NCBI GenBank assembly: GCA_033239525.1
Contig: BSYO01000026.1
Location: 8,790,371-8,854,370, forward strand
Length of the DNA: 64,000 nucleotides
Direction of reading: 5' to 3'
Source of the DNA: Nepenthes gracilis
Lineage: Eukaryota; Streptophyta; Magnoliopsida; Caryophyllales; Nepenthaceae
The translations under genes were made by a program, and so were the position numbers. Position 1 is the stretch's first letter. Each line of letters opens with the position of its first letter. This document shows, piece by piece, positions 33,386 through 45,186 of the stretch. Under the pieces are notes generated by a model. It was not told the DNA's origin. It did no database searches and was given only the letters and a program-made list of their open reading frames with translations.

Positions 33386-36300
33386 ATGGAAGAGAAGCGC
33401 CGAGAAGCGCCCGGATCTCTCGCTCCGGCGGCCACCTCAGAAAAATCGGGCGAAAACCTCTCCTCCGAGCCAAACGTCTCCCGCCGCCGAGGCGTGAAGC
33501 GAAAAGCGAACAACTCCAATATATCAACGGCCTCGTCCACCCCTTCAAAGAGATATTCTCGCGAGAAGCCAAACGCGCCCCTCCCTCCGATGCACAATGG
33601 CCCCTTAACAAGAGCTCGGCAGCTGTCCGACAGCGTCGTTACCTCGTCGGCTATCAGCTCTGGCAAGAACGAGCTCTCCCCGGCATCGGAAGAGGCGAGT
33701 TTAGGGAAGGAGATATTTGATGCTTCAGAGGCTGCAATTGAAGCTGAATTTGAAGTTATTCGATCTCGTGATGTTAATACTCATGTTGTTCCTTTTCATG
33801 CTGGTGAGTTTGTGTAATGATGCTTTTGGGAAAAGAATCTTCTGTTTTTTGGATTTTCTGGTTTTAGTTGATGTTAGGTTTTTGGATCGACTGGTTTTAG
33901 CGACTTATCATGAAATTAGCTAAATTATCTTCGCAAAGAACGTTTCTCTTCGGAAATTGGGAGATTAGAGTGTATTTCTCTCGGGAGTACTTTTTGTCAT
34001 CTCGCTATCCCCTTCCCCACCGTTTACGAGAAATGGCATGCAAATTGAACAATGGGGGGATGAGGATTTCAATATCACTCTTTTCCTTTATCTTTCTATA
34101 GGTTGGTTCTCGTGGACGAAGGTTCATCCAATCGAGGAGCTTGCGTTGCCTTCATTCTTCAATGGAAGGTCTGAATGTCGAACTCCAGAAATTTACATGG
34201 AGATACGGAACTGGATCATGAAGAAGTTCCATGCCAACCCCAACGTTCAAATAGAATTTAAAGATTTATCAGACTTTGAGGTTGGGGAGTTGGATGCAAG
34301 GCAAGAGGTTCTGGAGTTCTTGAACCATTGGGGTTTGATTAATTACCATCCATTTCCTCCAAAGGACACTGATACCACCAATGCCAATGTCAACGCAGAT
34401 GCTGATAAGCCTGATACTGCAGATTCATTAATTGAGAAGTTGTATCGCTTCGAAACTGAGCAATCTTACTCGCAACTATTTCCTGGGTCCAATGTGCCAA
34501 CGCCATCAATGCCTCCTGGTTTGTTTCCAGATTCTGCCATTGCTGAAGAGTTGGCAAAACAGGAGGGGCCAACAGTAGAGTTAGAGTATCATTGCAACTC
34601 TTGCTCTGCTGATTGCTCTCGCAAGCGGTATCATTGCCAGAAGCAGGTTTACTTTCTTGCTTGTTATGATTCTGTTTCCTATTGCGATGAGCTCTCTGGT
34701 TCAATCGTGCTATTATATGTTAATGTGGTTTTACTATTCATTTTCATTAAGTCATATGCAAAACCCTTACGGGCTCTCAACCAGCTTGGTTCTTGTTGGT
34801 TGGATGCAATCGCCTTAGTTAAATATGTACTTAATCTAAGGAAATTATCTGTATGGTCACTAATGTCTTGCTCTTTAAATTCCTTCCATTTTTAGTTATT
34901 GACTGAGCAGATATCTGTATTTGCTTAGTTGTCAAAATGTAAATTACTAGATTGAATCTAGTACAATCTAGCTTAATAATGAGGGAACACTTTTATTGAT
35001 AAGAATTTACATTATTCTGGGTTCAAATTCTTATATCTGATGGCCTTTCATTCCACAGGCAGATTTTGATTTATGCCCTGAGTGCTATAACAATGAGAAG
35101 CTTGGTTCCGGTATGAATCTGTCAGATTTCATTATCATGGAGCCTGCTGAGGCTTCTGGTGCAAGTGGTGGGAAGTGGACTGACCAGGAGACTCTCCTTC
35201 TCCTTGAAGCATTGGAACTTTACAAGGAGAACTGGAATGAGATTGCAGAGCATGTTGCCACCAAAACGAAAGCTCAATGTATATTGCACTTCCTTCAAAT
35301 GCCCATCGAGGATTCCTTTCTGGAATCTGATAATGAAATCAAATATGATCTTCAAGAGAATGCAGATCCAACTAATGATGCATCTGTTCCTAAGGATGCC
35401 TCTGAAGCATTTGAGGGCAAAACTGGTGCAAGCGAGGTTCAGCCTCGGTCTTCCCTCATGGAACCTTCAAATCGAGAAGGTGTCCAAGATGCAAGACTTG
35501 GCCAGGATACAGTTGACAACATTGCACTCAAGGCACTGAAGGAAGCATTTGAAACTGTTGGTTTTCCTCTTACTCCTGAAGACAAACTTTCTTTTGCACA
35601 AGCAGGGAACCCTGTTATGGCATTGGTGAGTGTTGAATGAGGCAAATATTAGCATGTTTGGTTTCAAAATATAATTAGTAAGACCAAATAGCTTTTTCAT
35701 ATGTTTTCCGAAACATGTCACCGTGCTCAACAAAAGTTAGTGTTTACAGACAGCAGTCTTTATTGACGGCGATCAACTTCTTGTGAGATGGGGGAACGGC
35801 TGTATGTGAGAAAGTAGAGTTTCCACTTTAAGTTCTAATGCTCTCCTTGTAATGACCTCTTACCCAATGGAAAATATCAAAAAGAATAAGAACAAAAAGT
35901 ACAAATTAAGGTTTTCTTTAATATTTAGAAAATTGTAGCTCCTATTATTGGACCATGAGAGGTTACTGTTGTTAATTATTCTTTTTCATTCCTATTTTCA
36001 TTCTGCCTATGCTCATGTTGTTGTTGGTTTTTCTGTTTCACAGGCAGCATTCATAGTGCGGTTGGTGGAACCTGGTGCTGCCACCGCATCTGCCCATAGC
36101 TCATTGAAGTTGTTATCTGGAAATTCTCCGAGCATGCAATTAGCTGCAAGGCACTGCTTTCTTCTGGAAGATCCAGCAGATGATAAGAAAGAACGGACTG
36201 GTTCTGACAGGTAAATGGATTAGAGTGTTAACTTATTCTAGAAATTTATGTTTCATATTATGTCTGATGTCAATGTGAGACGAGCAGTGCAGCTGCTGAA

Positions 36301-39300
36301 AAGGTTGATCAAGGGGTTCAGGAGAGAAAACACAAAGATGAAAATCATAAAGATATGATCCATGATGAGAAGAATTCTATAAGACAAAATGAGGAGAAAT
36401 CAATGCACGTCTTGGGTGGCACTGGTTTAAAAAATAATCAGAAGGATAACAAGATGAAGGATTTAGCTCCAGAAGAGAATACGACAGTATCTTCTCAGCT
36501 CCAAGACGAATGTGCTGATAAGTCAGAAGCTGCATATAAGCCTGATGAAACTTCCAGCCATAAGCAGGATGGACAAAACATAGTGAAGGATTTGGATGAG
36601 TCAACGAATCCTGATCTCCAAAAAGATGAGCCATCAAGTGAACTGAAGGATTTGGATGATTCGGGATCCAGGGTTGAGCTTCCTCCAGGCTTTGTGAAAA
36701 AACAGGTGGACAGGCCTTCTGTAGTAAAGCCTAGTGAATGTGCAAAAGCACAGAAGAGTGTAGATATGGAGTCTGGTTCTACTCTTGCAGACAAGGAAGA
36801 ACTGAAGGAGCCACTTGCTGCTGATTCAGTGGTAGGAGACGAAGCAAACACAGGTTTATTCTGCTAGATCCTCATGTTTTTTTAATTTAGATTTATATTT
36901 TTGTTATATTGTTAACAGCCTTGAATAGTCATATTTCCATGATGGTAGTTCATAGTAGTGTGTAAATCAGGAATGTTTGGTTGATGTAGTGATATTGGTG
37001 TCTGATCTTGCAGGCATCTTTTTGTTGTTTTTTCTTTTTAGTTTTTGCCGGGGCAACACTGAACACTTGGAAGGCTCCAGTATATGGACTCTATTGCATT
37101 CAGAAATGTATTTGTGTCTTGGAGGATCCTACTCAACACTTGGAAGGCTCCAGTATATGGACTCTATTGCATTCAGAAATGTATTTGTGTCTTGGAGGAT
37201 CCTACTCATATTGAAGACTTTAGAACATTAACCCTTTGTACTGCCTCTAGCCTCAACCCAGTATCTCCTGACTCTGCACTATCTATCTAGTCTAGCTTGC
37301 TGGTGTCATCACCATTCTAAGCAAGCCCCCATGTCACCAGTGATTAAGAGTTTGCAGAGATGCATTTATTTCTTAACTCATTCATGGATTTTCTTAGTTT
37401 TTCTCTTTTTTGAAGCACCATCTCAAATATGTGCTCATTCAGCAGGAATGGAATAAGTTTTATCATCATGTTAAGCTGCCTAAGTGTGAATCTTAATGCT
37501 GCAGTGATATTATTTATATTATTGTCACGCCCCTGATACGAAAGCATAGATATAGTGACAACAAAAACATAACTAAATATTGGAATGCAAATATGTAACG
37601 AATACTTTTAAATAATTTTAAAAATAATTCACTAAATTACAGCATCATACCCAAACTCTCCTTGTTTAACCCGATTGTTGAAGTACATGCTCAGTGCTCG
37701 ACAAGTATGTGAGAAAAACACCAACCACCCATCCATAACATTAGAGTCGAATAATAACATTCATCTACAATTAGGACTAACAGGCTTAAAGTAACTAATA
37801 TATAATCCCAAAAATCTCAAGCCTAGATGTTTCCAATTCTAACATATTACAATCCAACAACTTAACAACTAAAGTAAAATCCTTTGAGCCTTCTTCTATC
37901 CAAAAAATATAAGAACCAAATATTAGTGATAATCTCATCAATAAGAGTTGAATATCGAAGATCGGGTTGCATAAATTCCCCATATTCTAGGCCATATGTT
38001 GCTATTCAAGACCCATGGGTGGGTCGATTACATAAAATTCCTTATAAATAGGATCAAATGCTACTTTTCGAACCCGTGAATGTTAAGTTCGATCTTCACT
38101 TACAAGTGATATATCAAAATATGTTCGAATATATTTTGTCAATTATTTATAATGATTCTAATATAGTCAAAATAAAAAATTCTATAACAAATGACAAATA
38201 TACAATTTTTTCTAACTAGAAAAACCAACAATCTTTACAAAGAAGAGTTCTCACCAAATACTTACATAAAAATGATATACAATGTCAAATATCTAAAGAT
38301 TTCAAGATTTATAACAAATTTTACAAAATTAGGCACAATTCTTCAAAATATCAAACCAGGTTGACATGCATGCAAAGTATAGTTAAGGACTATAAAGGAT
38401 CACATACATAGACATTTTAACGAAGATCACAGTATTGAGAGATTTCAACAACAAATGAAGAACAAGGCTTAGATGCATCTGTCTCTTGTTGAGTATTACC
38501 CAAATTTAACCCGAAATCACTTTGAAACCACATTCCTTCACCTTTTTTCTCCTCCTCTCTCTTCTTTCTTTTTCTTTCTCTCGAGATCTTAATGCAAAAT
38601 GACCAAAATCATGAAGGACTGGCTTATATAGCCAGACTGGCACATGAATGCCGGTCAAGGCACAAAACACTATTACATGCACACATGAACACCTCTCATC
38701 CCACACATGAACACTGCCCATTTTATGAAGCCACTTACGAGCACACCTTTGCCGCGCATGAGTGTAACCTATTCTGCTGAGCCATGCTTAAGAGTTGCAC
38801 TTGCACGGGGTAAGTGCGTGCCCACTTCTCTCAAATACTTAGTTTTTCATCCACACAATTATCATTAAAAAATTATCCAATACAACTTAATTTGACATCA
38901 TAATGTATAAATTGGGGATCGAGTGTTGGAATTATGATGAGAGATCTCGGGCTTAAACAACATAAACAACTTTTTTACATTATTAGTCGCAATATTGTAT
39001 TCATTTGACTCTCCCCAGAACCTGCAAATGCGAGAAGGCCACCCTGTTCTGCTGCCCTTTGTTTTTGAAAGACCTTCCAAAGGCATTCCGCTGGAAGCTA
39101 GGAGCAGAATAATTTATCAGCCCGTTGTATTACGTTTTCTAGCCTCTTTCTATATTGATTAAATGTCAGTACCTTAATGAATATGTGTAGGGGAAGATAA
39201 AACAAAAGATACTAAAACTGGGGACCAGAAGCCTGCAGAGACCAAAGATGATCACACTGCAGATAAGCTAAAACGTGCTGCAATTACTACAATCGCTGCA

Positions 39301-40074
39301 GCTGCAGTGAAGGCAAAGCTTCTTGCAAAACAAGAAGAAGATGAGATTCGGCAGCTTGCTGCACTACTGATTGACAAGCAGGTAATTTTAGGGATAGCAG
39401 GGTAATACTCATAACATTCCCCGTCCTCCCCCTCCCCGGCCTCTCACCTCCTAAAAAAGAGATATTCGCCTCAAAATTTTCAGCTTCAAGTATGAAGAGC
39501 AAATATATGCAGAAAATGATAAACCTCATGCATATTGCTCTAGCTGATATGATCAAAATCCAAAAATAATCAAATGAAAAAGATAAAAGTCACGTTGAAG
39601 AAGATCCTGGATATTCAGAACGAATGACTATATGAAGTGATTGATCCTCCCAGCCAGGTAGAATTTTGGTTACTCCTTCAATTTCCACGTGCCTGAATTT
39701 TTTGGCCATTTTCTTATATGCAGTTGCGCAAGCTGGAAGTCAAGATGACTTTCTTTGCAGAAATGGGAAACTCAATAATGAAGGTAAGGGAACATTTGGA
39801 GCGATCAAGGCAGAAGCTTTACCATGAACGAGCTCAGATAATTGCAGCCCGACTTGGCTTACCGGCTTCTTCATCTAGGGCAATGCCACCAATGATATCA
39901 GCTAACAGGACGCCAGTGGGCTTTGCAACCTCAATGCCAAGGCCCCCATTGAGCATCACTGCTCAAAGGCCCCCTTTCTCTAGGCCTTTCATGACATCAG
40001 CTCCTCCTTTGTCGAACCCATATGCTCCTTCCGTGGCAGCTGGAGCAACCTCAATGCAGCCTTCACGCCAATGA
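33386..40074 (+). CDS. SWI3D: SWI/SNF complex subunit SWI3D (SWIRM, ZZ, SANT), seven coding exons
   Basis: Core subunit of plant SWI/SNF nucleosome-remodelling complexes. Exons: 33386-33803, 34102-34646, 35059-35625, 36044-36210, 36288-36853, 39191-39381, 39724-40074; all introns are GT-AG. The joined length is 2805 nt, exactly 935 codons with the stop (934 aa; Arabidopsis SWI3D is about 985). Start MEEKRREAPGSLAP matches the family. SWIRM domain at residues ~134-230 (GWFSWTKVHPIEELALPSFF, NHWGLINYHPFP). ZZ zinc finger at ~302-340 with YHCNSC, CSRKRYHC and DLCPECY, split by intron 2. SANT/Myb domain at ~360-405 (KWTDQETLLLLEAL, NWNEIAEHV, KTKAQCILHFL). Conserved NIALKALKEAFE and NPVMALAAFIVRLV follow. 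An acidic Lys/Glu/Asp-rich stretch fills exon 5. A C-terminal coiled coil (RKLEVKM, REHLERSRQKLYHERAQII) should mediate pairing with other SWI3 proteins. All exons look intact. Confidence 0.95.
37062..37207. repeat. Exact 73-bp tandem duplication in SWI3D intron 5
   Basis: 37062-37134 and 37135-37207 are identical (both start AACACTTGGAAGGCTCCAG and end GGATCCTACTC). It is intronic; the three overlapping reading frames it creates are not genes. Confidence 0.95.
37523..38857 (-). mobile_element. Solo LTR (1335 bp) in SWI3D intron 5
   Basis: It begins TGTCACGCCCCTG at 37523 and ends TCCACACA at 38857, so it has TG...CA ends. It is flanked by a perfect 5-bp direct repeat ATTAT (37518-37522 and 38858-38862). 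No internal gag/pol region is present, so the internal part was probably lost by LTR-LTR recombination. Minus orientation is suggested by the CGCCCC end (compare the CGACCC ends of the minus-strand LTRs F and A) and by a TATA box GGCTATATAAGCC on the minus strand near 38620-38636. It is antisense to SWI3D. Confidence 0.85.
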
Positions 40075-40600
40075 CGAGTTACTTTCAGTGCATAGGAAAA
40101 TCTGCTTCTGGCATAGCCAAATTATCATCATGCAGCGTGCACCGAGTGTTGGCATTGCCAAGTGAGTGATATTAGTTGACGTTGTTAATTGGCAGGTAGT
40201 ACAGATGCTATTTTGAGAGACTGAATATTACCCAAAGTAAGTACAGCCTCTGCTGAATAAAAACTTTGCTTTCAAGGATTGATTTCCTTCTACAAGTTTG
40301 TGGCTACATAGTGATTTTTGGGGTTTTCTTAGTCAAGTCAAAGCACAAATGTTTTTCCACCATCTAAACATTTTTTCGGATATACTTTCTTCTCTTCTTT
40401 GTTTTGTTTTGTCATTTTTCATTTTCCTTTGCTTTTTGTTGTTTTTATGTTTTTGCTTTTTGCGAATATGCAAACAGCCGAAGTTGAAGGTTGATCTATG
40501 GCTGTACTACCTCAGGAGGCTGAATCTATTTTCAATCAAACCCGTAGTGAATTATTTAGAATTTACCCATTTGTTCAAATGAGCTTATATAATCGTGATC
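40075..40600 (+). other. SWI3D: 3' UTR of SWI3D (end not fixed)
   Basis: The sequence after the TGA at 40072-40074 is T-rich on the plus strand and has no other gene. An ORF at 40298-40582 is Phe/Leu-rich from T-runs and is not convincing. The poly(A) site cannot be fixed; TTGAATATTACC and AATAAAAACTTT around 40225-40265 give one possible AATAAA signal near 40257. Confidence 0.45.
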
Positions 40601-41200
40601 AAGCTTGTCAAATCTTTTACCAATTTAGATTAAATTAGCTTCCTTTGAGAAGCCTGGCACACAGTTATCTTATGACTGGCCACACGATTCCAGATCAAAG
40701 AAAACTCATAGCACTAGCAGCAGCTCTCAAAGATCTCCCAGTGGAAGAGATAAAACTCGTCAGAAATGCTGAAACATTGGCCCAATCGTATTGAACTACG
40801 AACGCCTTGATTGTTCATCACATCAGCCAGTGTTAAAGGCAGCTCCATGGTAAGCTATATGTCATGTGATGACACTTTTTATTGGTTACCCACTTATATT
40901 TATTTATAGAACACCTCATTTGATGTGGACAAGTTAGTCTTTATTAATATTTTTACCCCCAAAGTATGTAGATAAGTAAGACTTTAAAAAAAAAAAAACT
41001 CTTAAGTATAAAAGTTGAGCTCAAGAGTGTGAAGCATCTCTCCAATACCTACTCTAACAAGCTCACCCCAAAAACTATTTTCAAGCTTTACAAAACTAGC
41101 CACCCCTTCAGTTACACACCACTTCTTAACTTTGCTTCATTCAGTTCACTTGGCTTTACTGGATTTGCTTGCTCTCTAACTTCATGAGTTTGGTTTGTTT
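40601..41200. other. Intergenic spacer after SWI3D
   Basis: No gene recognised. A short Ser/Lys/Arg-rich open stretch near 40650-40790 is unassigned. An A-run sits at 40986-40999, followed by DNA that may already be eroded LTR of the 41.2-42.9 kb element. Confidence 0.4.
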
Positions 41201-42930
41201 CTATAACTTGTACAGCTGCTAGAAGTTATTTCAAATGAGAGAAATTTATCTCTTTGTATAGAAATATCATATATTCAACCAGCAGCTAAAATCATATTTC
41301 TATCCTCAACTATGGATGGTCGAGATTAACCTTCTAAAATATTCTTTATAAATATCCTCCAGTTGGATTACTTTAAAATTTTACATTCTTCCTATTCAAA
41401 AACATTTTAGAGTAAATATATATTTCTTTCTTTTTTTATAACTTTCTATATTACTCTATAACTATCTAAAATCTCTTAAATAATTATCTACTCTATACAT
41501 ATATTTTTATATACATAAATTGTATATGCATGTATCCTCTATCTATGTGTTATGTCTATGTGATGCATAACGGTTATACTTCTTGGCAATTTGTGATACT
41601 CCCCCACCTGCTTTCATGACACCCTCATCATGAAGAGGCACCTCAACCTTGTAGCTTTGGCCTTCATCGCATTCGCCTCCTATGCCTCATCCTTGACTTG
41701 CTGATCTGTGGATGATTGCTGCTTTCCACTCAACCTTGAACTTAATCTTGACTTGCATTCCTTTGCTGAGTAAGGCTCGTTCAATATTGACTCTCCCTGG
41801 ATTAACCGAATGGCACCAATGTTTCCCAAGAGCATTGGCACCCTCCTCTTTGAGTTTCCCTCTCAAAGAAACTCCACCATATACGGTGACTCATCACCGT
41901 TCATGATGTATAGGCATTTATCCCATAACATTACTATGCTCTTGACCAAGTAGAAGAACTCGACACCTAAGATAGGTGGATAATCATTTAGATCTGCCAC
42001 CTTGAAATCCAACTTCTTCCACACTTCTCGGACCAGCAAAATATTCATTTTTTACCTAGCACATCTCCATACAACTCAAGATTATACTTGATCACAAAGA
42101 GGGGTTGTGCATCGTCCCTGTTCACCATTTTACCTAGCATATCCACATGTGTAACTAAAGTCATTTGGACCAATTTAATATCTTTTTGGGTACTTGTTCA
42201 CAACATTTATCATCAAGAAGTTATGCATCGTTCCTGTGTCCAACTTTGCCACCATAGGTTTTCCCTTGATATCAATGACCACCTGTATCAGTTTTCTGAC
42301 CCTGTTGCTCCTCTGGTACTACCTAAATTGCGTAGATGTGCTGCATTGCCCCCATGCCATATGGCTTGTCCTCCCTAGGACCTTCGTCAAGTTTTCAAAT
42401 GGCATTCAACTTATCCCATTGGCAGCAATCCCTTGCGATGTGCCGTGCGTCGTACAAAAAGCAGCCATCACTACCTTTAGTTCTATCATCCTTTTCCCAA
42501 GCCTCATGCTTGTCCCTGTCTCGATCTTTACTTGACCTTGGCTCGTCAAGGAGATCTACCATCTTGGGAGATTTAGTCGATATCTTAAAAAATGCTACCT
42601 CCTCAGCCAAAGACTAAGATCATCTTTCCATCCTTTAATATGGATAGTTAAGATTTACCTTCTTAAATATTATTCATAAATTTTTTCATTTAGAATACCC
42701 TAAAATCTCTTATATTCTCCCTACTAAAAAACATTTTAAAATAAATACATCTTTTAACCTTTTTTTTATAATTCTTTAGACTACTATTTAGAATATCTTA
42801 GACAATTATTTACTACACACATATTTTTATACACTTAAGTTGTATATGCATGCGCTTGTTGCCTATGTGTCACATCTACATGGTGCATGACCTCTATGCC
42901 TCGTAGCCATCCATGACGTACAACTATTGA
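41201..42930 (-). mobile_element. Truncated gypsy element G: LTR pieces around gag-protease remnant
   Basis: Two diverged direct repeats, about 41285-41590 and about 42610-42915, share TATGGATRGT, AACATTTTA and AATTGTATATGCATG and look like LTR fragments. Between them lies minus-strand gag-protease coding remnant. On the minus strand, AGGTGGGGGAGTATCAC at about 41612-41596 looks like a polypurine tract next to the 3' LTR start. The internal region is only about 1 kb, so nearly all pol is deleted. Confidence 0.55.
41863..42617 (-). pseudogene. gag zinc knuckle and protease-like remnant of element G
   Basis: Minus strand 42610-42395 encodes a charged region (EPRSSKDRDRDKHEAWEKDD) and then CFLYDARHIARDC, a CCHC nucleocapsid knuckle that has lost the second Cys (position held by Asp) but keeps His and the last Cys. 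Further down (42048-41863) it reads FKVADLNDYPPILGVEFFYL and CLYIMNGDESP, matching the gypsy retropepsin-side pattern DDF.VVLGM.FL...KA...P....L.I. Stops and frameshifts lie between. The plus-strand ORFs across 42088-42617 are shadows. Confidence 0.6.
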
Positions 42931-43049
42931 TTAAAGCTCTTGCATGGGAGATGGAAGGGGATAGCGGTGCATGCAAATTGTTAGCCGGCATGGTGTTATG
43001 CCTGCAGATAGAAAAATATATATATCTTTATTAGATAGTAGTTGCCAAA

Positions 43050-43195
43050 ATATTTTTCCCACTGGCAACGATCACTTGCGAAGTGCTGTGCGTCGTACAA
43101 GAAGCATCCACCACTAACTTTAGTTCTGTCATCCTTTTCCCAAGCCTCATGCTTGTCCCTGTCTCGATCTTTACTTAACCTTGGCTAAATATTAT
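43050..43195 (-). repeat. Second copy of the gag knuckle segment of element G
   Basis: 43060-43190 repeats 42415-42540 (GTGCGTCGTACAA.AAGCA.CCA, CCTTTTCCCAAGCCTCATGC, GTCCCTGTCTCGATCTTTAC). This is about 640 bp from the first copy and is a partial segmental duplication including the zinc-knuckle region. Confidence 0.85.
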
Positions 43196-43199
43196 TTGC

Positions 43200-44380
43200 C
43201 CTACTATAATATATATAAAATATAACATAATTAAGGATGTTTGGACAAATAATGGAAAGGCTGCCTATCAGCTAAACAAATTTATAAACCCTTCCATTTC
43301 GACATTGACAAAGTTGTCCACGGGACCTCCCTTATAATATTGTCACCGCAGTAGAGTTTAACCATTAAGTTCTTGATGAAACTACTTATTTTTATTTTTA
43401 AAATAAAGTAATGTCAACTATATGCTTTTCAATTATTCTTCTTATAATATTGTCACTGTTTTAATATTTTTGCATTAAATTTGAAAAAGAATTCAACTAC
43501 GATTTCTAAAAATATTTTGGAGTTTTTTGTTAGCAATCATTGGGAGATTTGGTGACATTCAACCATTGATGTATTCATCTGCTTTTGGCATTGGTCTGCC
43601 GGTACGATTTTACACGTAAAATATTATATCATTAAAAATATTTTAAAATTAAATAAAAATTATTCCAAAATACTATTTATTTATAAAACAATGTTTTTAT
43701 TGCATATGATGAAAAATTTCAAGAACTAAAGGATAATTCAAGTGTCATTTCTTATGCTATGTTTGAATTGGCATTTGACAGAACTATAAGATGATGTGTG
43801 GGTGTCTTTTTATCAAGCGTTAGAAAGTAACAACACAAATTTCTTCCCACTTGTTTTTGAAACCTAGAGTGATGAGTGTTATTATGGTATTCTCAATAAA
43901 TTAATTCTCATATCTACCAAATGATCATCATTTAAAGTTAAAAATAATAATAAATATTAAATATTAAATAATATTTTAAATTATTTGATATAATTTTAAC
44001 TATTTATTTTTAAATTTTTATTCTTAACTATTAGATACATATATGAATCAACCCATTTGGAAGACCATAAATGAAATTATTTTAAAAGCTTGAAAATATT
44101 TTTTAATAAAGTCTGTTAAGGCAGAGAATTTTATTTGGAAATGGACAAAAATCTCTTTGTGCTTAATTTTGATGCATTTTTTATTAAAATTGATTTAAAC
44201 AATAAGAATGTGATTTATTTTATTATTGTTGTATTTTTAATCTATATTTTAAATATTTTATACTTTCTCTTTATCCCACGGTTTTAACTATAGTCAATTA
44301 TGGTGCAATCATTAATTCTCAATAGCAACACAATGGTAATAATATCTTAACATAGTAATAAATACAAAGTTTAATAAAGG
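43200..44380. other. AT-rich intergenic DNA
   Basis: No reading frame, RNA gene or element end recognised. Runs of TAAAT/ATTTT dominate. Confidence 0.5.
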
Positions 44381-44383
44381 GAT

Positions 44384-44960
44384 ATGGTAGACTTGTGTAG
44401 TTGATACAATAGGCCAAAATTGATAGCAAGTAGGCCTAATTAAAATTGATTTTAGATGGATCTGAGCTGATTTTAGACAAAGTTTGATTACTAAGTCGAA
44501 TCAATTTTAATTGAACAGATTAGTTTGAGCTAAAAACTATAATTGGGCTTGCACTAGATATAAAGTTCAAGAAATGGTGATGGTAGACTTGTGTAGTTAA
44601 TATAATAGACTAAAATTGATAATATGTAAACTTAATTAAAATTGATTATAGATGGATCAATCTAAGTTGATTTTAGATAAAATTTGACTATTAAGTCATG
44701 CCGATTTCAATTCAACCAATTGTTTGAGCTAAAAACTATGATTATGCTTGTACTAAATATAAAGTTTTAAGAAAGGGTGATGGTAAACTTGAGTAGTTGA
44801 TACAAAAGGCTAAAATTGATAATAGGTAGACCTAATTAAAATTGATTCTAGACGGATCGATATAAGCTGATTTTAGATAAAATTTGACTATTAAGTCATA
44901 TTGGTTTTGGTTTAGCCAATTGTTTAAGCTAAAAACTATAATTATGCCAGTCCATAATTA
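44384..44960. repeat. Three-copy tandem repeat of about 200 bp
   Basis: Copies start at 44384, 44580 and 44780 (ATGGTARACTTG.GTAGTTGATA), with periods of 196 and 200 bp. Each contains CTAATTAAAATTGATT, GATTTTAGA and GAGCTAAAAACTAT. The third copy is cut near 44960. Copies are diverged, so the array is old and satellite-like but very short. Confidence 0.85.
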
Positions 44961-45186
44961 AAACTGAGCCGATTTAGGCTATTCCACTGTCATTTGGTTT
45001 TTAATTAAAATTTATATTTATATAAAAATAATTAAAATAATAAAATATTTTAAAAATCTATTATTTTGATAGTGTCTAATAATATGCCTCTACAAATGCC
45101 CTTGATGCTGAGGAACGGACAATCATGAAAGACCAAACTAAGATGAACAATGTATGTAATGGTTTTATGAAATTTGTTGTCATGCT

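Noticed and set aside
33310..33666. Minus-strand ORFs of 118 and 92 codons opposite SWI3D exon 1
   Set aside because: Arg/Gly/Leu-rich shadows of a GC-rich coding exon; no independent support.
34390..34704. Minus-strand ORF of 104 codons
   Set aside because: It is a shadow of SWI3D exon 2, whose plus-strand frame is strongly conserved.
42088..42617. Plus-strand ORFs of 93-113 codons
   Set aside because: The minus strand carries the gag zinc knuckle and protease-like pattern; the plus frames are shadows.
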